NCBI RefSeq assembly: GCF_030915485.1
Contig: NZ_CP133266.1
Location: forward strand, 434,001 to 498,000
DNA length: 64,000 nt
Origin: Neobacillus sp. PS3-40
Lineage (GTDB): Bacteria; Bacillota; Bacilli; Bacillales; Cytobacillaceae
Direction: 5' to 3'
Below are positions 16,613 to 26,321 of this stretch, in pieces. The notes beneath the pieces were generated by a model. It saw only the letters and a program-made list of their open reading frames with translations, searched no databases and was not told the DNA's origin. A program made the position numbers and the translations under genes. How positions within the stretch are numbered: position 1 is the first letter of the stretch; each line of letters opens with the position of its first letter.

Positions 16613-19258
16613 CTAATTCTTCACATTTCGAATCGTTGCTTGGGCAGCAGCAAGCCTTGCTAGTGGTACACGATATGGAGAACAACTTACATAATCAAGT
16701 CCTGTTTTATAGCAGAATTCGATAGAGCTCTTCTCTCCGCCATGTTCCCCGCAAATTCCAGTTTTCAGTCCTGGTTTTGCTTGGCGACCTAACTTCACTC
16801 CCATTTCTACGAGTTTACCTACACCTTCTTGATCAAGTACTGCAAACGGATTTTCTGGAAGAACTTTTTGCTCAATATATGCTTGCAAAAATTTACTTTC
16901 TGCATCATCACGGCTATAACCAAAGGTTGTTTGTGTTAAATCATTTGTTCCAAATGAGAAGAAATCTGCTTCGGCTGCAATTTGGTCTGCTGTTAAGGCA
17001 GCACGTGGGATTTCAATCATTGTCCCAATCGTATATTCAGTCTCTATGCCAGTTTCGGTTTTTACTTTTTCTCCGGAATCAATAACCAATTGGCGCATTT
17101 GTTTTAATTCGTTAACATGTCCTACAAGTGGGATCATGATTTCTGGCTTTACTTCCATCCCTTTATCCGCTAATTTTGCAGCAGCATAAAAAATGGCTTT
17201 TGCTTGCATTTCATATATTTCCGGATAGATTACCCCTAAACGACAGCCTCTGTGGCCAAGCATTGGGTTAAATTCATCTAACTGGCGAACTTTTTTAAGA
17301 AGTTGCTCTTTTTTCTTCAATTCAGATGAATTTGGATCTAAAATTTGAAGTTTTGTTACTTCTACAAGGAGTTCTTCTTTATCAGGTAAGAACTCATGTA
17401 AAGGTGGATCCAATAAGCGAATTGTTACAGGATGTCCCTCCATTGCTTCAAAGATTCCTTCAAAATCACCTTGTTGCATTGGTAATAGCTGGTCAAGAGC
17501 TTCCATTCGATCCTCGAAGTTATCTGCAAGAATCATTTTTTGAACAATTGGGATTCGCGTGCTGTCCATAAACATATGTTCTGTACGGCATAACCCAATT
17601 CCACCTGCACCAAATTCAAATGCTTTCTTAGCATCGGTTGGGTTATCAGCATTTGCACGAACGCCAATTTCTCTTACTTCATCAGCCCAAGAAAGGAGTA
17701 GCTGGAACTCATCGGAAAGTTCAGGCTCAATCATTGGAATTTCACCTAGCATAATTTCACCAGTCGACCCATCAATCGTAATAATATCGCCGTAATTGAC
17801 AATTGTTTCACCAATTGAGAATTGTTTTGCTTTTAAATCAATTTTTAAAGCTTCACATCCACAGATACACGCTTTTCCCATACCCCTTGCAACAACGGCA
17901 GCATGGCTTGTCATTCCACCTCGGCTTGTAACAACCGCTTGGGCTGCAATGATACCATGGATGTCATCAGGCGTTGTTTCAGGGCGAACAAGAATGACTT
18001 TTTGTCCATCATTACCTAAAAGTTCAGCTTCATCCGCATCAAATACAACTTTACCTGTTGCAGCACCAGGTGATGCTGGTAATCCTTTTGCTAATTGTTT
18101 GCGAATAAATGTATCATCAATTCGGCGGTGCAGAAGTTGATTTAATTGATCAGGATCTACACGGAGTAGAGCTGTTTTTTTATCAATAATACCTGCTTCA
18201 ACCATATCTACTGCAATCTGAATTGCTGCTTGTGCTGTGCGTTTTCCAGTACGTGTTTGTAAAATAAATAGCTTTCCACGTTCAACCGTAAACTCAATAT
18301 CTTGCATATCTAAATAATGCTGTTCAAGACGATCACAGGTTGCTGTAAATTGCTTGAAAACTTCTGGCATTTCATCCTTTAAAGTTGCAATTGGCTGAGG
18401 TGTACGGATACCTGCAACAACGTCTTCCCCTTGGGCATTGATTAAATATTCTCCATAAAGAATAGACTCACCTGTTGATGGATTTCTAGTAAAGGCAACA
18501 CCAGTTCCCGAATCATTGCCCATATTACCGAATACCATGCTTTGGATATTAACAGCAGTACCTAAATGGCCAGGAATTTTATTTAGGCGACGATAAACGA
18601 TTGCCCGCTGATTATTCCATGAGTCAAATACAGCGTTAATAGAAAGGAATAGTTGCTCTTTAGGTTCTTGTGGAAATTCCTTGCGCGTATGTTTTATAAC
18701 AATTTCTTTATAGCCTGCAATAACTTCCTGCCAGTCTTCAGCAGTCAATTCTGGGTCTGTTGTATATCCCTTTTCCTCACGGATTTCTTCTAAAAATTGT
18801 TCAAAATAAAAACCATCTATTTGAAGAACTACATTGCTAAACATCTGAATAAAACGGCGATATGAATCATAAGCAAACCGCGCATTATTTGTTAACCTAG
18901 CAACACCTTCGACAGTTTCATCATTCATTCCAAGGTTCAAAATCGTATCCATCATCCCTGGCATTGAGAAAACAGCTCCAGATCGAACAGAAACGAGTAA
19001 TGGATTTTCAGGGTCGCCAAGTTTCTTACCCATTTTTTCCTCAAGAATGTTTAGTGCCTCTAATACCTGATTTTCAACAATCGTTGGGATGGTCTTTTCT
19101 GTTTCATAATAAGCATTACATGCTTGTGTTGAGATGGTAAAACCATAAGGGACAGGTAAACCAATTCGTGTCATTTCAGCTAAATTAGCTCCCTTTCCTC
19201 CTAAAAGTTCCTTCATATCGCTATTACCTTCGTTAAATAGATAAACAAATTTCTGCAT
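16613..19258 (-). CDS. ppdK: Pyruvate, phosphate dikinase
   Basis: An 881-residue enzyme, full length for the family. It interconverts pyruvate + ATP + Pi with PEP + AMP + PPi. Visible: ATP-grasp N-terminal domain (LLGGKGANLAEM), the phospho-carrier His domain (GGMTSHAAVVARGMG, about residues 445-460) and the TIM-barrel PEP domain with the catalytic Cys in GICGEHGGE near the C-terminus. GAGGAG precedes the ATG, which is 1 base beyond the ppsR stop, so the two are coupled. Order ccpN-ppsR-ppdK puts the enzyme with its own regulatory kinase/phosphatase and a gluconeogenic repressor. Confidence 0.96.
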   Translation of the reverse strand: MQKFVYLFNEGNSDMKELLGGKGANLAEMTRIGLPVPYGFTISTQACNAYYETEKTIPTIVENQVLEALNILEEKMGKKLGDPENPLLVSVRSGAVFSMPGMMDTILNLGMNDETVEGVARLTNNARFAYDSYRRFIQMFSNVVLQIDGFYFEQFLEEIREEKGYTTDPELTAEDWQEVIAGYKEIVIKHTRKEFPQEPKEQLFLSINAVFDSWNNQRAIVYRRLNKIPGHLGTAVNIQSMVFGNMGNDSGTGVAFTRNPSTGESILYGEYLINAQGEDVVAGIRTPQPIATLKDEMPEVFKQFTATCDRLEQHYLDMQDIEFTVERGKLFILQTRTGKRTAQAAIQIAVDMVEAGIIDKKTALLRVDPDQLNQLLHRRIDDTFIRKQLAKGLPASPGAATGKVVFDADEAELLGNDGQKVILVRPETTPDDIHGIIAAQAVVTSRGGMTSHAAVVARGMGKACICGCEALKIDLKAKQFSIGETIVNYGDIITIDGSTGEIMLGEIPMIEPELSDEFQLLLSWADEVREIGVRANADNPTDAKKAFEFGAGGIGLCRTEHMFMDSTRIPIVQKMILADNFEDRMEALDQLLPMQQGDFEGIFEAMEGHPVTIRLLDPPLHEFLPDKEELLVEVTKLQILDPNSSELKKKEQLLKKVRQLDEFNPMLGHRGCRLGVIYPEIYEMQAKAIFYAAAKLADKGMEVKPEIMIPLVGHVNELKQMRQLVIDSGEKVKTETGIETEYTIGTMIEIPRAALTADQIAAEADFFSFGTNDLTQTTFGYSRDDAESKFLQAYIEQKVLPENPFAVLDQEGVGKLVEMGVKLGRQAKPGLKTGICGEHGGEKSSIEFCYKTGLDYVSCSPYRVPLARLAAAQATIRNVKN

Positions 19259-19259
19259 A

Positions 19260-20075
19260 TTAATGCTCCTCTCTTTTCTTTAATACATCTAAAATTAAAC
19301 TAGCCGTTTCCTCGACTGCTTTGTTGGAAACATCGATGATTGGACAACCAACACGCTTCATTATTTTTTCAGCATAATCTAATTCTTCCAAAATACGCTC
19401 AAAACTTGCATAATTTGCTTGGGATCCAAGCCCAAGGGCACGAAGCCGTTCCGTACGAATTGCATTTAATTTGTCCGGTGAGATGATCAATCCAATACAA
19501 TTTTTTCGTGGTATTTTGAAAAGTTCATCTGGCGGTGGTACCTCAGGAACCAGTGGAACATTCGCAACCTTATAACGTTGATGAGCTAAATACATCGATA
19601 GTGGCGTTTTCGATGTCCGTGATACTCCCATTAGAACGATGTCAGCTCGCAAAACACCACGGGGGTCTCGGCCATCATCATATTTCACTGCAAATTCGAT
19701 AGCTTCTATTTTTCGAAAATAATCTTCATCTAATTTGCGTAATAATCCTGGTTTCTGATTTGGCATTTTGTTAAATTTCTGCATAAATGCATCCATGAGG
19801 GGATTTAACAAATCAACTGCATGGATTTCCTCTTCTGCAGCACGATGATCCAAATATGCCTTTAGAAATGGAATGACAAGTGTATAAGCGATGATTGATT
19901 GTGTCTTTTTAGCAAGAGTTAAAACATCCTCAATATCTTCAATCTCTTCTACATAGGAATTGCGGCGAATTTCTACATGACCACCATTAAATTGGGTTGC
20001 CACTGCTTTTACAACAAATTCTGCCGTTTCCCCTACGGAGTCAGAGATAATATATACTATTTCCTTCTGATTCAA
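19260..20075 (-). CDS. ppsR: PPDK regulatory kinase/pyrophosphorylase (DUF299)
   Basis: A 271-residue DUF299 protein, the bifunctional ADP-dependent kinase/Pi-dependent pyrophosphorylase that inactivates and reactivates PPDK by phosphorylating a Thr next to the catalytic His. The P-loop-like motif GVSRTSKTPLSMYLA is at about 150-165, and VYIISDSVGETAE opens the protein as in its relatives. It lies directly between ccpN (16-base gap) and ppdK (1-base gap). Its target in this genome is evidently the adjacent ppdK; in B. subtilis the homologue is YqfL. Confidence 0.93.
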   Translation of the reverse strand: MNQKEIVYIISDSVGETAEFVVKAVATQFNGGHVEIRRNSYVEEIEDIEDVLTLAKKTQSIIAYTLVIPFLKAYLDHRAAEEEIHAVDLLNPLMDAFMQKFNKMPNQKPGLLRKLDEDYFRKIEAIEFAVKYDDGRDPRGVLRADIVLMGVSRTSKTPLSMYLAHQRYKVANVPLVPEVPPPDELFKIPRKNCIGLIISPDKLNAIRTERLRALGLGSQANYASFERILEELDYAEKIMKRVGCPIIDVSNKAVEETASLILDVLKKREEH

Positions 20076-20091
20076 AGTCGCTCACACTCCC

Positions 20092-20739
20092 TTATTGTTC
20101 ACTGATTTCAAGATATGCACGTGTTATCGTCGTCTTTGTAATCCGACCAATGACCAAATATGTATGTGGCATTTGATCAACTTCCCTTACAACAGGCAGT
20201 GAATCTATATGGTTGATAATCATTTTGTTTGCTGCTTCCAATAACGTTTCTTCCGGCTTTATCATGATAATATTTGGCATTCTTGTCATAATAACGCTAA
20301 CTGGCAAATTCTCAAGGTTTTTATTGCCAATTGCCGTTCGAAGTAAATCTTTTCGTGATATAACACCTGCTAAATAACCATTTTCATCAATCGCATATAA
20401 GGTACCGACATCCTCTAAAAAAAGCTGGACAATCGCATCATAAACAGAAGTAGATTTCTGAATAACAATAGGGTGTGCTTTGAAATTTGCTACTTGTTGC
20501 TGAACAAACTTTTTAGCTTGAAGCACCATTTCCCGATCTTCGTTGAAAAAATAACCGACACGCGGCCTAGCATCAAGATTTCCTGCCATTGTTAAAATAG
20601 CTAAATCTGGTCTTAAAGCAGCACGTGTGAGTGAAAGCTTATCAGCAATTTGTTTTCCCGTAATCGGTCCATTGCTTTTAACAATTTGCAAAATTTCTTC
20701 CTGTCGATTTGTCAGTTTAATAGTGTCCACCCCTTTCAT
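20092..20739 (-). CDS. ccpN: CcpN-type repressor of gluconeogenic genes (HTH + CBS pair)
   Basis: About 215 residues: an N-terminal winged HTH (LTNRQEEILQIV, ITGKQIADKLSLTRAALRPD) and two CBS domains (about 80-135 and 145-205) that bind adenine nucleotides. CcpN represses gapB and pckA on glucose in B. subtilis; here its operon includes ppsR and ppdK, another gluconeogenic step. The start is uncertain: ATG at 20739 has no clear ribosome site, while AAAGGGG lies just inside it. A GTG four codons on aligns with the B. subtilis start but abuts that AAAGGGG. Confidence 0.9.
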   Translation of the reverse strand: MKGVDTIKLTNRQEEILQIVKSNGPITGKQIADKLSLTRAALRPDLAILTMAGNLDARPRVGYFFNEDREMVLQAKKFVQQQVANFKAHPIVIQKSTSVYDAIVQLFLEDVGTLYAIDENGYLAGVISRKDLLRTAIGNKNLENLPVSVIMTRMPNIIMIKPEETLLEAANKMIINHIDSLPVVREVDQMPHTYLVIGRITKTTITRAYLEISEQ

Positions 20740-20977
20740 CAATAAAGATGCAATATATGATGTATTAATTATCAATGTGCTATACTTTTTAATATATAGT
20801 ATATCCCATTTAAAATCAATAAAAATAATTTGTTTAATTTCTAAAAAATAAATAGAATGATTATGAATTTTCTTATTTTGTTTGTTGCAGAATCTTTGCT
20901 AGCAAACACACTTATTTCGATATAAACTACAACATGGGAGAAACTAATCCTTAGAAATGAATATGAGGTGCATCAAA

Positions 20978-21799
20978 GTGAAACAAATCTTACTAAGAAC
21001 CTTAGCTATTACGATTCTAACCTTTATTATGGCCTTTGCTTTAAATAGTTTTCTAATTCCCTATAAAGTACTCACAGGCGGAGTTACTGGAATCTCAATT
21101 ATTATCCATCAGTATATCCCCTTAAATACTGGCTGGATCATCTTACTTATCAACATACCTTTATTTATATTGGGGTACTTTCATCTAGGAAAAAGATTTA
21201 TGTTTTTAACGATTTATTCAATTTTCCTACTTTCCTTGGCAATGAAAATGATTCCCGTCCATGCATTTAGCCATGACATTCTGTTGTCATGTATATTTGG
21301 TGGAGTTCTATTCGGATTATGTGTGGGCGCAACTATTCGTTTGGGTGGTTCCAGTGGGGGACTCGACATTATTAGCGTCATCCTTTCGAAGAAGAAGGAT
21401 ATATCTGTTGGGTATTTGAGTACATACATGAATCTGGGGGTTGTAATTACATCTGCATTTGTGTTTGGCACTGATAAAACGCTTTACACATTGTTCGCCA
21501 TATTCGCATCAGGTCGAGCTGTTGATACTGTTTACACAAATTACACAAAATTAACGATTACGATAGTTACTGAAAACTGGAAAGAATTAAGTGAAACCTT
21601 AATAAAATTGCATCCACGCGGAATTACCATGACAAACGCAGAAGGTGCTTATACCCATCATCCAAAAAAGGTTTTAACCACAGTTATTACAAAATACGAA
21701 TTACCTGAAACAAAAGAAGCCATCCGTAAGCAAGATCCAGGTGCTTTTGTTCATATTACAAAGGCAATTGAAGTTATGGGACGATTTCGGAGAGAATAA
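20978..21799 (+). CDS. YitT family membrane protein with DUF2179 domain (paralogue 1)
   Basis: A 273-residue YitT-type protein with five or six membrane helices (about 1-190) and a C-terminal cytoplasmic DUF2179 domain (about 200-273; ITIVTENWKELSETLI, GITMTNAEGAY, DPGAFVHITKAIEVMGRF). Function unknown. GTG at 20978 is chosen since AGGTG is 7 bases upstream. Location next to ccpN/ppsR recalls B. subtilis yqfU, which is also a YitT protein. One of four paralogues in this window. Confidence 0.85.
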   Translation: MKQILLRTLAITILTFIMAFALNSFLIPYKVLTGGVTGISIIIHQYIPLNTGWIILLINIPLFILGYFHLGKRFMFLTIYSIFLLSLAMKMIPVHAFSHDILLSCIFGGVLFGLCVGATIRLGGSSGGLDIISVILSKKKDISVGYLSTYMNLGVVITSAFVFGTDKTLYTLFAIFASGRAVDTVYTNYTKLTITIVTENWKELSETLIKLHPRGITMTNAEGAYTHHPKKVLTTVITKYELPETKEAIRKQDPGAFVHITKAIEVMGRFRRE

Positions 21800-21802
21800 A
21801 AA

Positions 21803-21830
21803 GAAAAGAGCCGAACCGGCTTTTTTCTTT
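21803..21830 (+). terminator. Terminator after yitT-like gene 1
   Basis: AGCCG pairs with CGGCT around a short loop, with A-run before and TTTTTTCTTTTT after. Confidence 0.7.
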
Positions 21831-21839
21831 TTGGCTTTA

Positions 21840-22961
21840 TTAGCTTTTATTGTTGACAAAGCTACTATCATCCAGGAGATTTTTCTTGTTTCTTCTTACT
21901 TTTATCTCTACTGTAACTAAAAGAATAATTGGGAAAATTACTTGAAAAGGAAATGCATAATAGGCATATATTTTGAAAGCCCAACTGGTCAATTGCATAA
22001 TATTATCGGAAAAAATCACTGAAAAATAAAGCATTAAAAGCCCTGACTGAATAACAATCGACCGATAATCAGTTAGGTTGAATAGTTTAGCAATTCCTTT
22101 AGATAATACAAATAAACAGACACTCGATTTGATGAAAACCCCGAATACAAATATTACCGCAACGGATAATTCAATTCTTTGCAAAAAATCACCTAAACTT
22201 ATCATACTAACAGCGACATGTGCAGGAAAATAATATTTTGTGTACGTTTCCCCCAACACAACAATATTTCGGATGGTAATGATGACAATTAAGCCTCCCC
22301 CAATAGCAGTTCCTAATAGGTAAACCTTATATGGTGACTTTTTTGTTTTCAATGAAAAAAAAACACCCATTAATAGAACGGTTTCTGCAAAAGGGAAAGA
22401 AAAGGTAGAGAACCCTGCCTTTATGACTGGAAGTAATCCATTTCCGAGTATTGGTTTAAGAAAATGAAAGTTCATTTTAGGTATCGCCATCAGTTGGACT
22501 GCTGTAATAATTATAAATAGTAATGGAAGCACAGCAGCACTAATTCTTCCCATCACCTCAACTCCTGACCTGACAGCCACAATACAAACAATCATCAAAC
22601 AAAGCATTGAAACAAACATCGGTGTTTCTGGCATAGCAATAGTAGCAGTAAATTCACCAAAATCCCTAATGACCAAGGCTCCAAGATGAAAGGAATACCA
22701 AATGTAAAAAAGAGCGAATAGTTTTCCGATCACTTTTCCAAACGCCCACTCTAAAATATCATATAAGCCCATATCAGGTAGAAGTGAAAGCAATCTTGCA
22801 TAAATAAGGATCATTGGGACTGCCATGAAAATCCCCAGAATGACGCTGATCCATGCATCATTTTTAGCTTCACCACCCACTCCAAGAATAAACGAGCTAC
22901 CAATAATAAAAATGATCATAAGGAAAATAGCTTCTTTATCTGAAATGTGTTCCCTACGCAT
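21840..22961 (-). CDS. gerKB: Spore germination receptor B subunit (GerKB/GerAB family permease)
   Basis: A 373-residue, 10-helix membrane protein of the APC-superfamily endospore permease family. It forms the germinant-binding core in the inner spore membrane with A and C subunits. ISDKEAIFLMIIFIIGSSFI opens the family domain. ATG at 22961 is preferred over an in-frame TTG six codons earlier, but spacing is not decisive. It is the last gene of the A-C-D-B operon. The subtype (GerA, B, K or other) cannot be fixed from reading alone. Confidence 0.88.
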   Translation of the reverse strand: MRREHISDKEAIFLMIIFIIGSSFILGVGGEAKNDAWISVILGIFMAVPMILIYARLLSLLPDMGLYDILEWAFGKVIGKLFALFYIWYSFHLGALVIRDFGEFTATIAMPETPMFVSMLCLMIVCIVAVRSGVEVMGRISAAVLPLLFIIITAVQLMAIPKMNFHFLKPILGNGLLPVIKAGFSTFSFPFAETVLLMGVFFSLKTKKSPYKVYLLGTAIGGGLIVIITIRNIVVLGETYTKYYFPAHVAVSMISLGDFLQRIELSVAVIFVFGVFIKSSVCLFVLSKGIAKLFNLTDYRSIVIQSGLLMLYFSVIFSDNIMQLTSWAFKIYAYYAFPFQVIFPIILLVTVEIKVRRNKKNLLDDSSFVNNKS

Positions 22962-22962
22962 T

Positions 22963-23178
22963 TTAGACCCACTTTCCAAATACTAATGTAACGATATCCT
23001 TTATTGGTTCTGAAGGATTTGGAATCTTAATATCAAAACATTGGAGGATACCAATCGTAAATGAGCAAATCCCCAAAATCGTATTTACCCAAAAATCACG
23101 CCAATGTTTTTGTTTGTATAAGGGTATAAACTCATATAGGCCTAAAAAAGAATATCCGAATAATAGTAACGCAATCAA
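22963..23178 (-). CDS. Small D subunit of spore germinant receptor
   Basis: A 71-residue protein with two hydrophobic helices (residues 1-20 and about 30-48). GerA-type operons of bacilli often carry such a small two-helix 'D' gene (gerUD, gerVD, gerKD) that modulates receptor activity. TTG start with GGGGGA 7 bases upstream. It lies 2 bases after gerKC and overlaps the possible extended start of gerKB, so it is tightly co-translated. Easily missed in annotation because of size and start codon. Confidence 0.75.
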   Translation of the reverse strand: MIALLLFGYSFLGLYEFIPLYKQKHWRDFWVNTILGICSFTIGILQCFDIKIPNPSEPIKDIVTLVFGKWV

Positions 23179-23180
23179 TT

Positions 23181-24329
23181 TTAATCCCCCACTTCAATAG
23201 GTTGTGAAAACATTCCACTTCCTTTTATATCAACCTTAACTTTCACATTTACTTTTAACTCTTTAAATTTATCTTCCCAATTATTACCTATTCGATTCCA
23301 TATACGTGGCTTTTCCTCACGTAATTTTTCCCCAAACCCAAAGATATCAACCCCATAATCGGATTGGACTTTTTTAATGCAATTCTCAACATATTTTTTT
23401 ACCATTGCCTCCGTACTTCTCTTCAATTTCTCAAGCTGTGGTTCGGAAGTGAGATTTTCACTATTTCCAATTTCATCAATTGCTACAGTTGTATTAATAG
23501 TAACGTTAAATTCGATATCATGATTCGCTTTTACTACAGGCTCCATCTTTGTTTTACTTTTAAAAATTTCCAATGAAACAGGTGTGGATTTATTCCCCTG
23601 AACACCTTGTACAAGTAAACCACCCTTCACTTCATCCTTAACAAAAAGGACTGATTTGCTTTCCCGTCCATTTAAAAAACCTATTAGCTTTGCTTTCTTA
23701 AAAATAGCTAAACCCATAACTTGAGGGGTCGAATTATTTTCAGTTTGGTTTAAGCTTACTGTTGGGATTACGTTTACAATGCCCGGAGATTCTAAGTCAT
23801 TGATAAACTGCCAAATTTCTGATGTAGGGGCTTTACTTAAAGATTTTTCGTTCTTTAAGGTATCAGCTAGTTCAAAAGATTTAATTTCATCTGTTACACC
23901 TGTCCCCTCCAATACTTCCCTTGCTGTTTTCTCCTTTGAAATAAGAAGATTAACATCTGACCTTGTTTCAGAGTCACGATTATACCAGTCCACTACCCTC
24001 AAAATTCCATTTTTTGCTATATCCTTACTGATTACAACTACTTTGGTATGACTCCAATACAGTTTTTTCCCTGATAACGAAATTGCATTCCTTACTGCAT
24101 CAAAGATTGTTTTTCCTTCAATTGTGACGAGTTTTGAGGTTATTTTTGTATCTTTTCCACCACTAATTTGTATGATTTCAACTGTTACTCGAAATTGATT
24201 ATTTTTACCTTTATCAATAGCAACCCCTGCAACGATAGCAAGTTTCTCAACTTCCCGATAATTCCAACAACCAGTTAGGATCGATAAATTAAGAATAAGA
24301 ACAATAGTTAGTAGTAGGAACTTTTTCAT
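23181..24329 (-). CDS. gerKC: Spore germination receptor C subunit (Ger(x)C lipoprotein)
   Basis: A 382-residue lipoprotein. The lipobox LTGC sits at residues 19-22 after a hydrophobic signal; CWNYREVEKLAIVAGVAIDKG is the classic Ger(x)C N-terminus. The mature part has three alpha/beta domains displayed outside the inner spore membrane. The ATG overlaps the gerKA stop by 4 bases. Confidence 0.92.
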   Translation of the reverse strand: MKKFLLLTIVLILNLSILTGCWNYREVEKLAIVAGVAIDKGKNNQFRVTVEIIQISGGKDTKITSKLVTIEGKTIFDAVRNAISLSGKKLYWSHTKVVVISKDIAKNGILRVVDWYNRDSETRSDVNLLISKEKTAREVLEGTGVTDEIKSFELADTLKNEKSLSKAPTSEIWQFINDLESPGIVNVIPTVSLNQTENNSTPQVMGLAIFKKAKLIGFLNGRESKSVLFVKDEVKGGLLVQGVQGNKSTPVSLEIFKSKTKMEPVVKANHDIEFNVTINTTVAIDEIGNSENLTSEPQLEKLKRSTEAMVKKYVENCIKKVQSDYGVDIFGFGEKLREEKPRIWNRIGNNWEDKFKELKVNVKVKVDIKGSGMFSQPIEVGD

Positions 24330-25894
24330 TTGGGTTTACTTCCCACTGTTTTTTTCATTGATTGCCTCACTAAATTCCTTGCACCAATGATCTTAGGGCG
24401 TAATGTCATTGTCCACCATGGAGCTCGAATCCATATATCTTGTCCATTATGATTTTTTACAGAGGAAAGGCCTAACATATATGGTACGCCAAAAGAACGA
24501 ACATTCATTAAATGCAAAGTGGCTATAATCATTCCTAATATATACCCGTAAATCCCCATAACAGAAGCAAGTAATAGGAAAAATAATCGCAAAACAATGA
24601 TAGATCCCAAAGCAGTGGGACTTAACAATTTCATAATACCTGAAATGGCCGTTATGATAATGACGGGAGAACTGACTATTTTTGCTTCTACTATTGCCTG
24701 ACCTAATACCAGGGTACCAACAATATTCACAGCCTGGCCTATCGGGGTAGGCATTCTAGTTGCAGCTTCCCTTATGACATCAAAAACTAATAGCATAAAA
24801 AATAAAGCTACAACACTTGGAAAGGGGACTCCCTGACGCGCTGATGCTATACTAATCAGTAGGGGCGTAGGTAGCATTTCCTGATGGTATGTCACAATAG
24901 CTAGGTATACAGCTGGTAAACCTGTTGCAACGAAAACCCCAACCATTCGAATCATTCTGTTAAAAGAAGAAAAAATAAAGTTATTATAATAGTCCTCGTC
25001 CGATTGGAAAGATTCAGCAAGTACGAATGGAACCGTTAAAACAAAGGGACTTCCATCTACAACGATTGCGATTCTTCCCTCAAGTAGTTTAGCAGCAATA
25101 ACATCTGGTCTCTCACTATATCCAACTGTCTCATATGGTGAAAACGGGGCATCTCGTATAAGCTCTTGAATATAGCCCGAGTCAAGGATTGCATCAATTT
25201 TAATTGCATCTAACCGTTTTTCCAATTCAAGCAATATTTCTTCTACTGCCAACCCCTCTATATAACAAACACAAACCTTCGTGTGTGTTCTTTCACCCAT
25301 TTCTCGAAATTTGAATTTTAATTCTGGAGTATTAATTTTCCTTCGTATTAAAGACAAACTTGTCATAAGAGACTCCGTAAATCCTTCCCGTGGTCCACGG
25401 ACAACCTTTGCAGATTCAGGCTCCTCAATTGACCTTGTTGGCCAACCTCTTGTACTAATGATAAGAGCGTTGTCATAACCCTCTAATAATAAAATGGTAT
25501 CTCCACTAATCACAGAATTTACAAGTTCGCTTAAATCGTTAACCAAATTCACATTATCAGAGACAATTATTTTATATTGTAATTCCTCCAATAATTTATG
25601 GGTGTAAATATCCTCCCTCAGGTTGTTTTGCAAAATAGGCTGAATAACATTTTCGTTAAGCATATCTGTATTAACCATTCCTGCAATATAAACGGCACAG
25701 CACTTTGCCTCTTTCAAATACTTATTCTGAAACCTTCTCACAACAAGTGTTTCATCATTATTAAATATTTTAGTAAACAATTCAATATTTGCTTCAAGGG
25801 ATGTTACTAAACAATGGGCATCATTTTCAATGTTATTCTTACTTTGCTCCACTACATTCTTACTATGGCCCTTTAAATCCTTTTTGCGAAACAT
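24326..25894 (-). CDS. gerKA: Spore germination receptor A subunit (GerKA/GerAA family)
   Basis: A 522-residue GerA-family protein with a soluble N-terminal region (about 1-280) and five to six membrane helices after residue 300. Diagnostic stretches are SDEDYYNNFIFSSFNRMIRM, ASARQGVPFPS and MRMPTPIGQA-like GQAVNIVGTLVLGQAIV. Start ATG with GAGGGGTGA. First gene of the operon; together A, C, D and B make one complete nutrient receptor, whose germinant is not predictable. Confidence 0.93.
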   Translation of the reverse strand: MFRKKDLKGHSKNVVEQSKNNIENDAHCLVTSLEANIELFTKIFNNDETLVVRRFQNKYLKEAKCCAVYIAGMVNTDMLNENVIQPILQNNLREDIYTHKLLEELQYKIIVSDNVNLVNDLSELVNSVISGDTILLLEGYDNALIISTRGWPTRSIEEPESAKVVRGPREGFTESLMTSLSLIRRKINTPELKFKFREMGERTHTKVCVCYIEGLAVEEILLELEKRLDAIKIDAILDSGYIQELIRDAPFSPYETVGYSERPDVIAAKLLEGRIAIVVDGSPFVLTVPFVLAESFQSDEDYYNNFIFSSFNRMIRMVGVFVATGLPAVYLAIVTYHQEMLPTPLLISIASARQGVPFPSVVALFFMLLVFDVIREAATRMPTPIGQAVNIVGTLVLGQAIVEAKIVSSPVIIITAISGIMKLLSPTALGSIIVLRLFFLLLASVMGIYGYILGMIIATLHLMNVRSFGVPYMLGLSSVKNHNGQDIWIRAPWWTMTLRPKIIGARNLVRQSMKKTVGSKPK

Positions 25895-26068
25895 TGAATC
25901 TCACCCCTCATATGTTGGTGACTACTATTATTTCCATTTACACCCACTAATATTTTCTTTATTTTTTATTCCTTTAGATTTTGTTTCTAGATGCGTTCAA
26001 ATAAGGGGAATTATTTTACTATTATTTGGAAACCTATGATATATGAAGGAAATAGGAGATGATTACCA

Positions 26069-26221
26069 ATGGTATTGAATGATCAGCCATATCATAAAGA
26101 AAAGGAAGAAGCCTTTACTCCGCAAGATGATTGGGAATATACAAAATATGAAGGTAACGTCGGAAACGTCGAAGATGAACCTGAATTTGATTTATTTGGC
26201 ACAGCTTTGAACGAAATTTAG
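26069..26221 (+). CDS. Small acidic hypothetical protein (50 residues)
   Basis: A short frame MVLNDQPYHKEKEEA to LFGTALNEI, rich in Asp/Glu/Tyr. A GGAGATGA ribosome site at the right distance from the ATG and a strong terminator 20 bases after the stop support a real gene. No domain recognised. It stands between the ger operon and exoA. Confidence 0.6.
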   Translation: MVLNDQPYHKEKEEAFTPQDDWEYTKYEGNVGNVEDEPEFDLFGTALNEI

Positions 26222-26240
26222 TTGGGTAATTTTAGGCATA

Positions 26241-26275
26241 AAGAAAACTCCTTGTAAGTTACAAGGAGTTTTCTT
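26241..26275. terminator. Bidirectional terminator
   Basis: AAGAAAACTCCTTGTAA pairs with TTACAAGGAGTTTTCTT, serving the small acidic gene (plus) and exoA (minus). Confidence 0.8.
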
Positions 26276-26321
26276 ATAAGGCAAGTATTAGACTGTTTGT
26301 AATCTTACCACTCAATTAGAA

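Noticed and set aside
16777-18140. Long open frames antisense to ppdK
   Set aside because: Shadows of the coding strand's codon bias; no ribosome sites or recognisable domains.
25895-26040. SigG promoter for the ger operon
   Set aside because: The only CATATGA-like -10 overlaps the ribosome site, leaving no room for transcription start.
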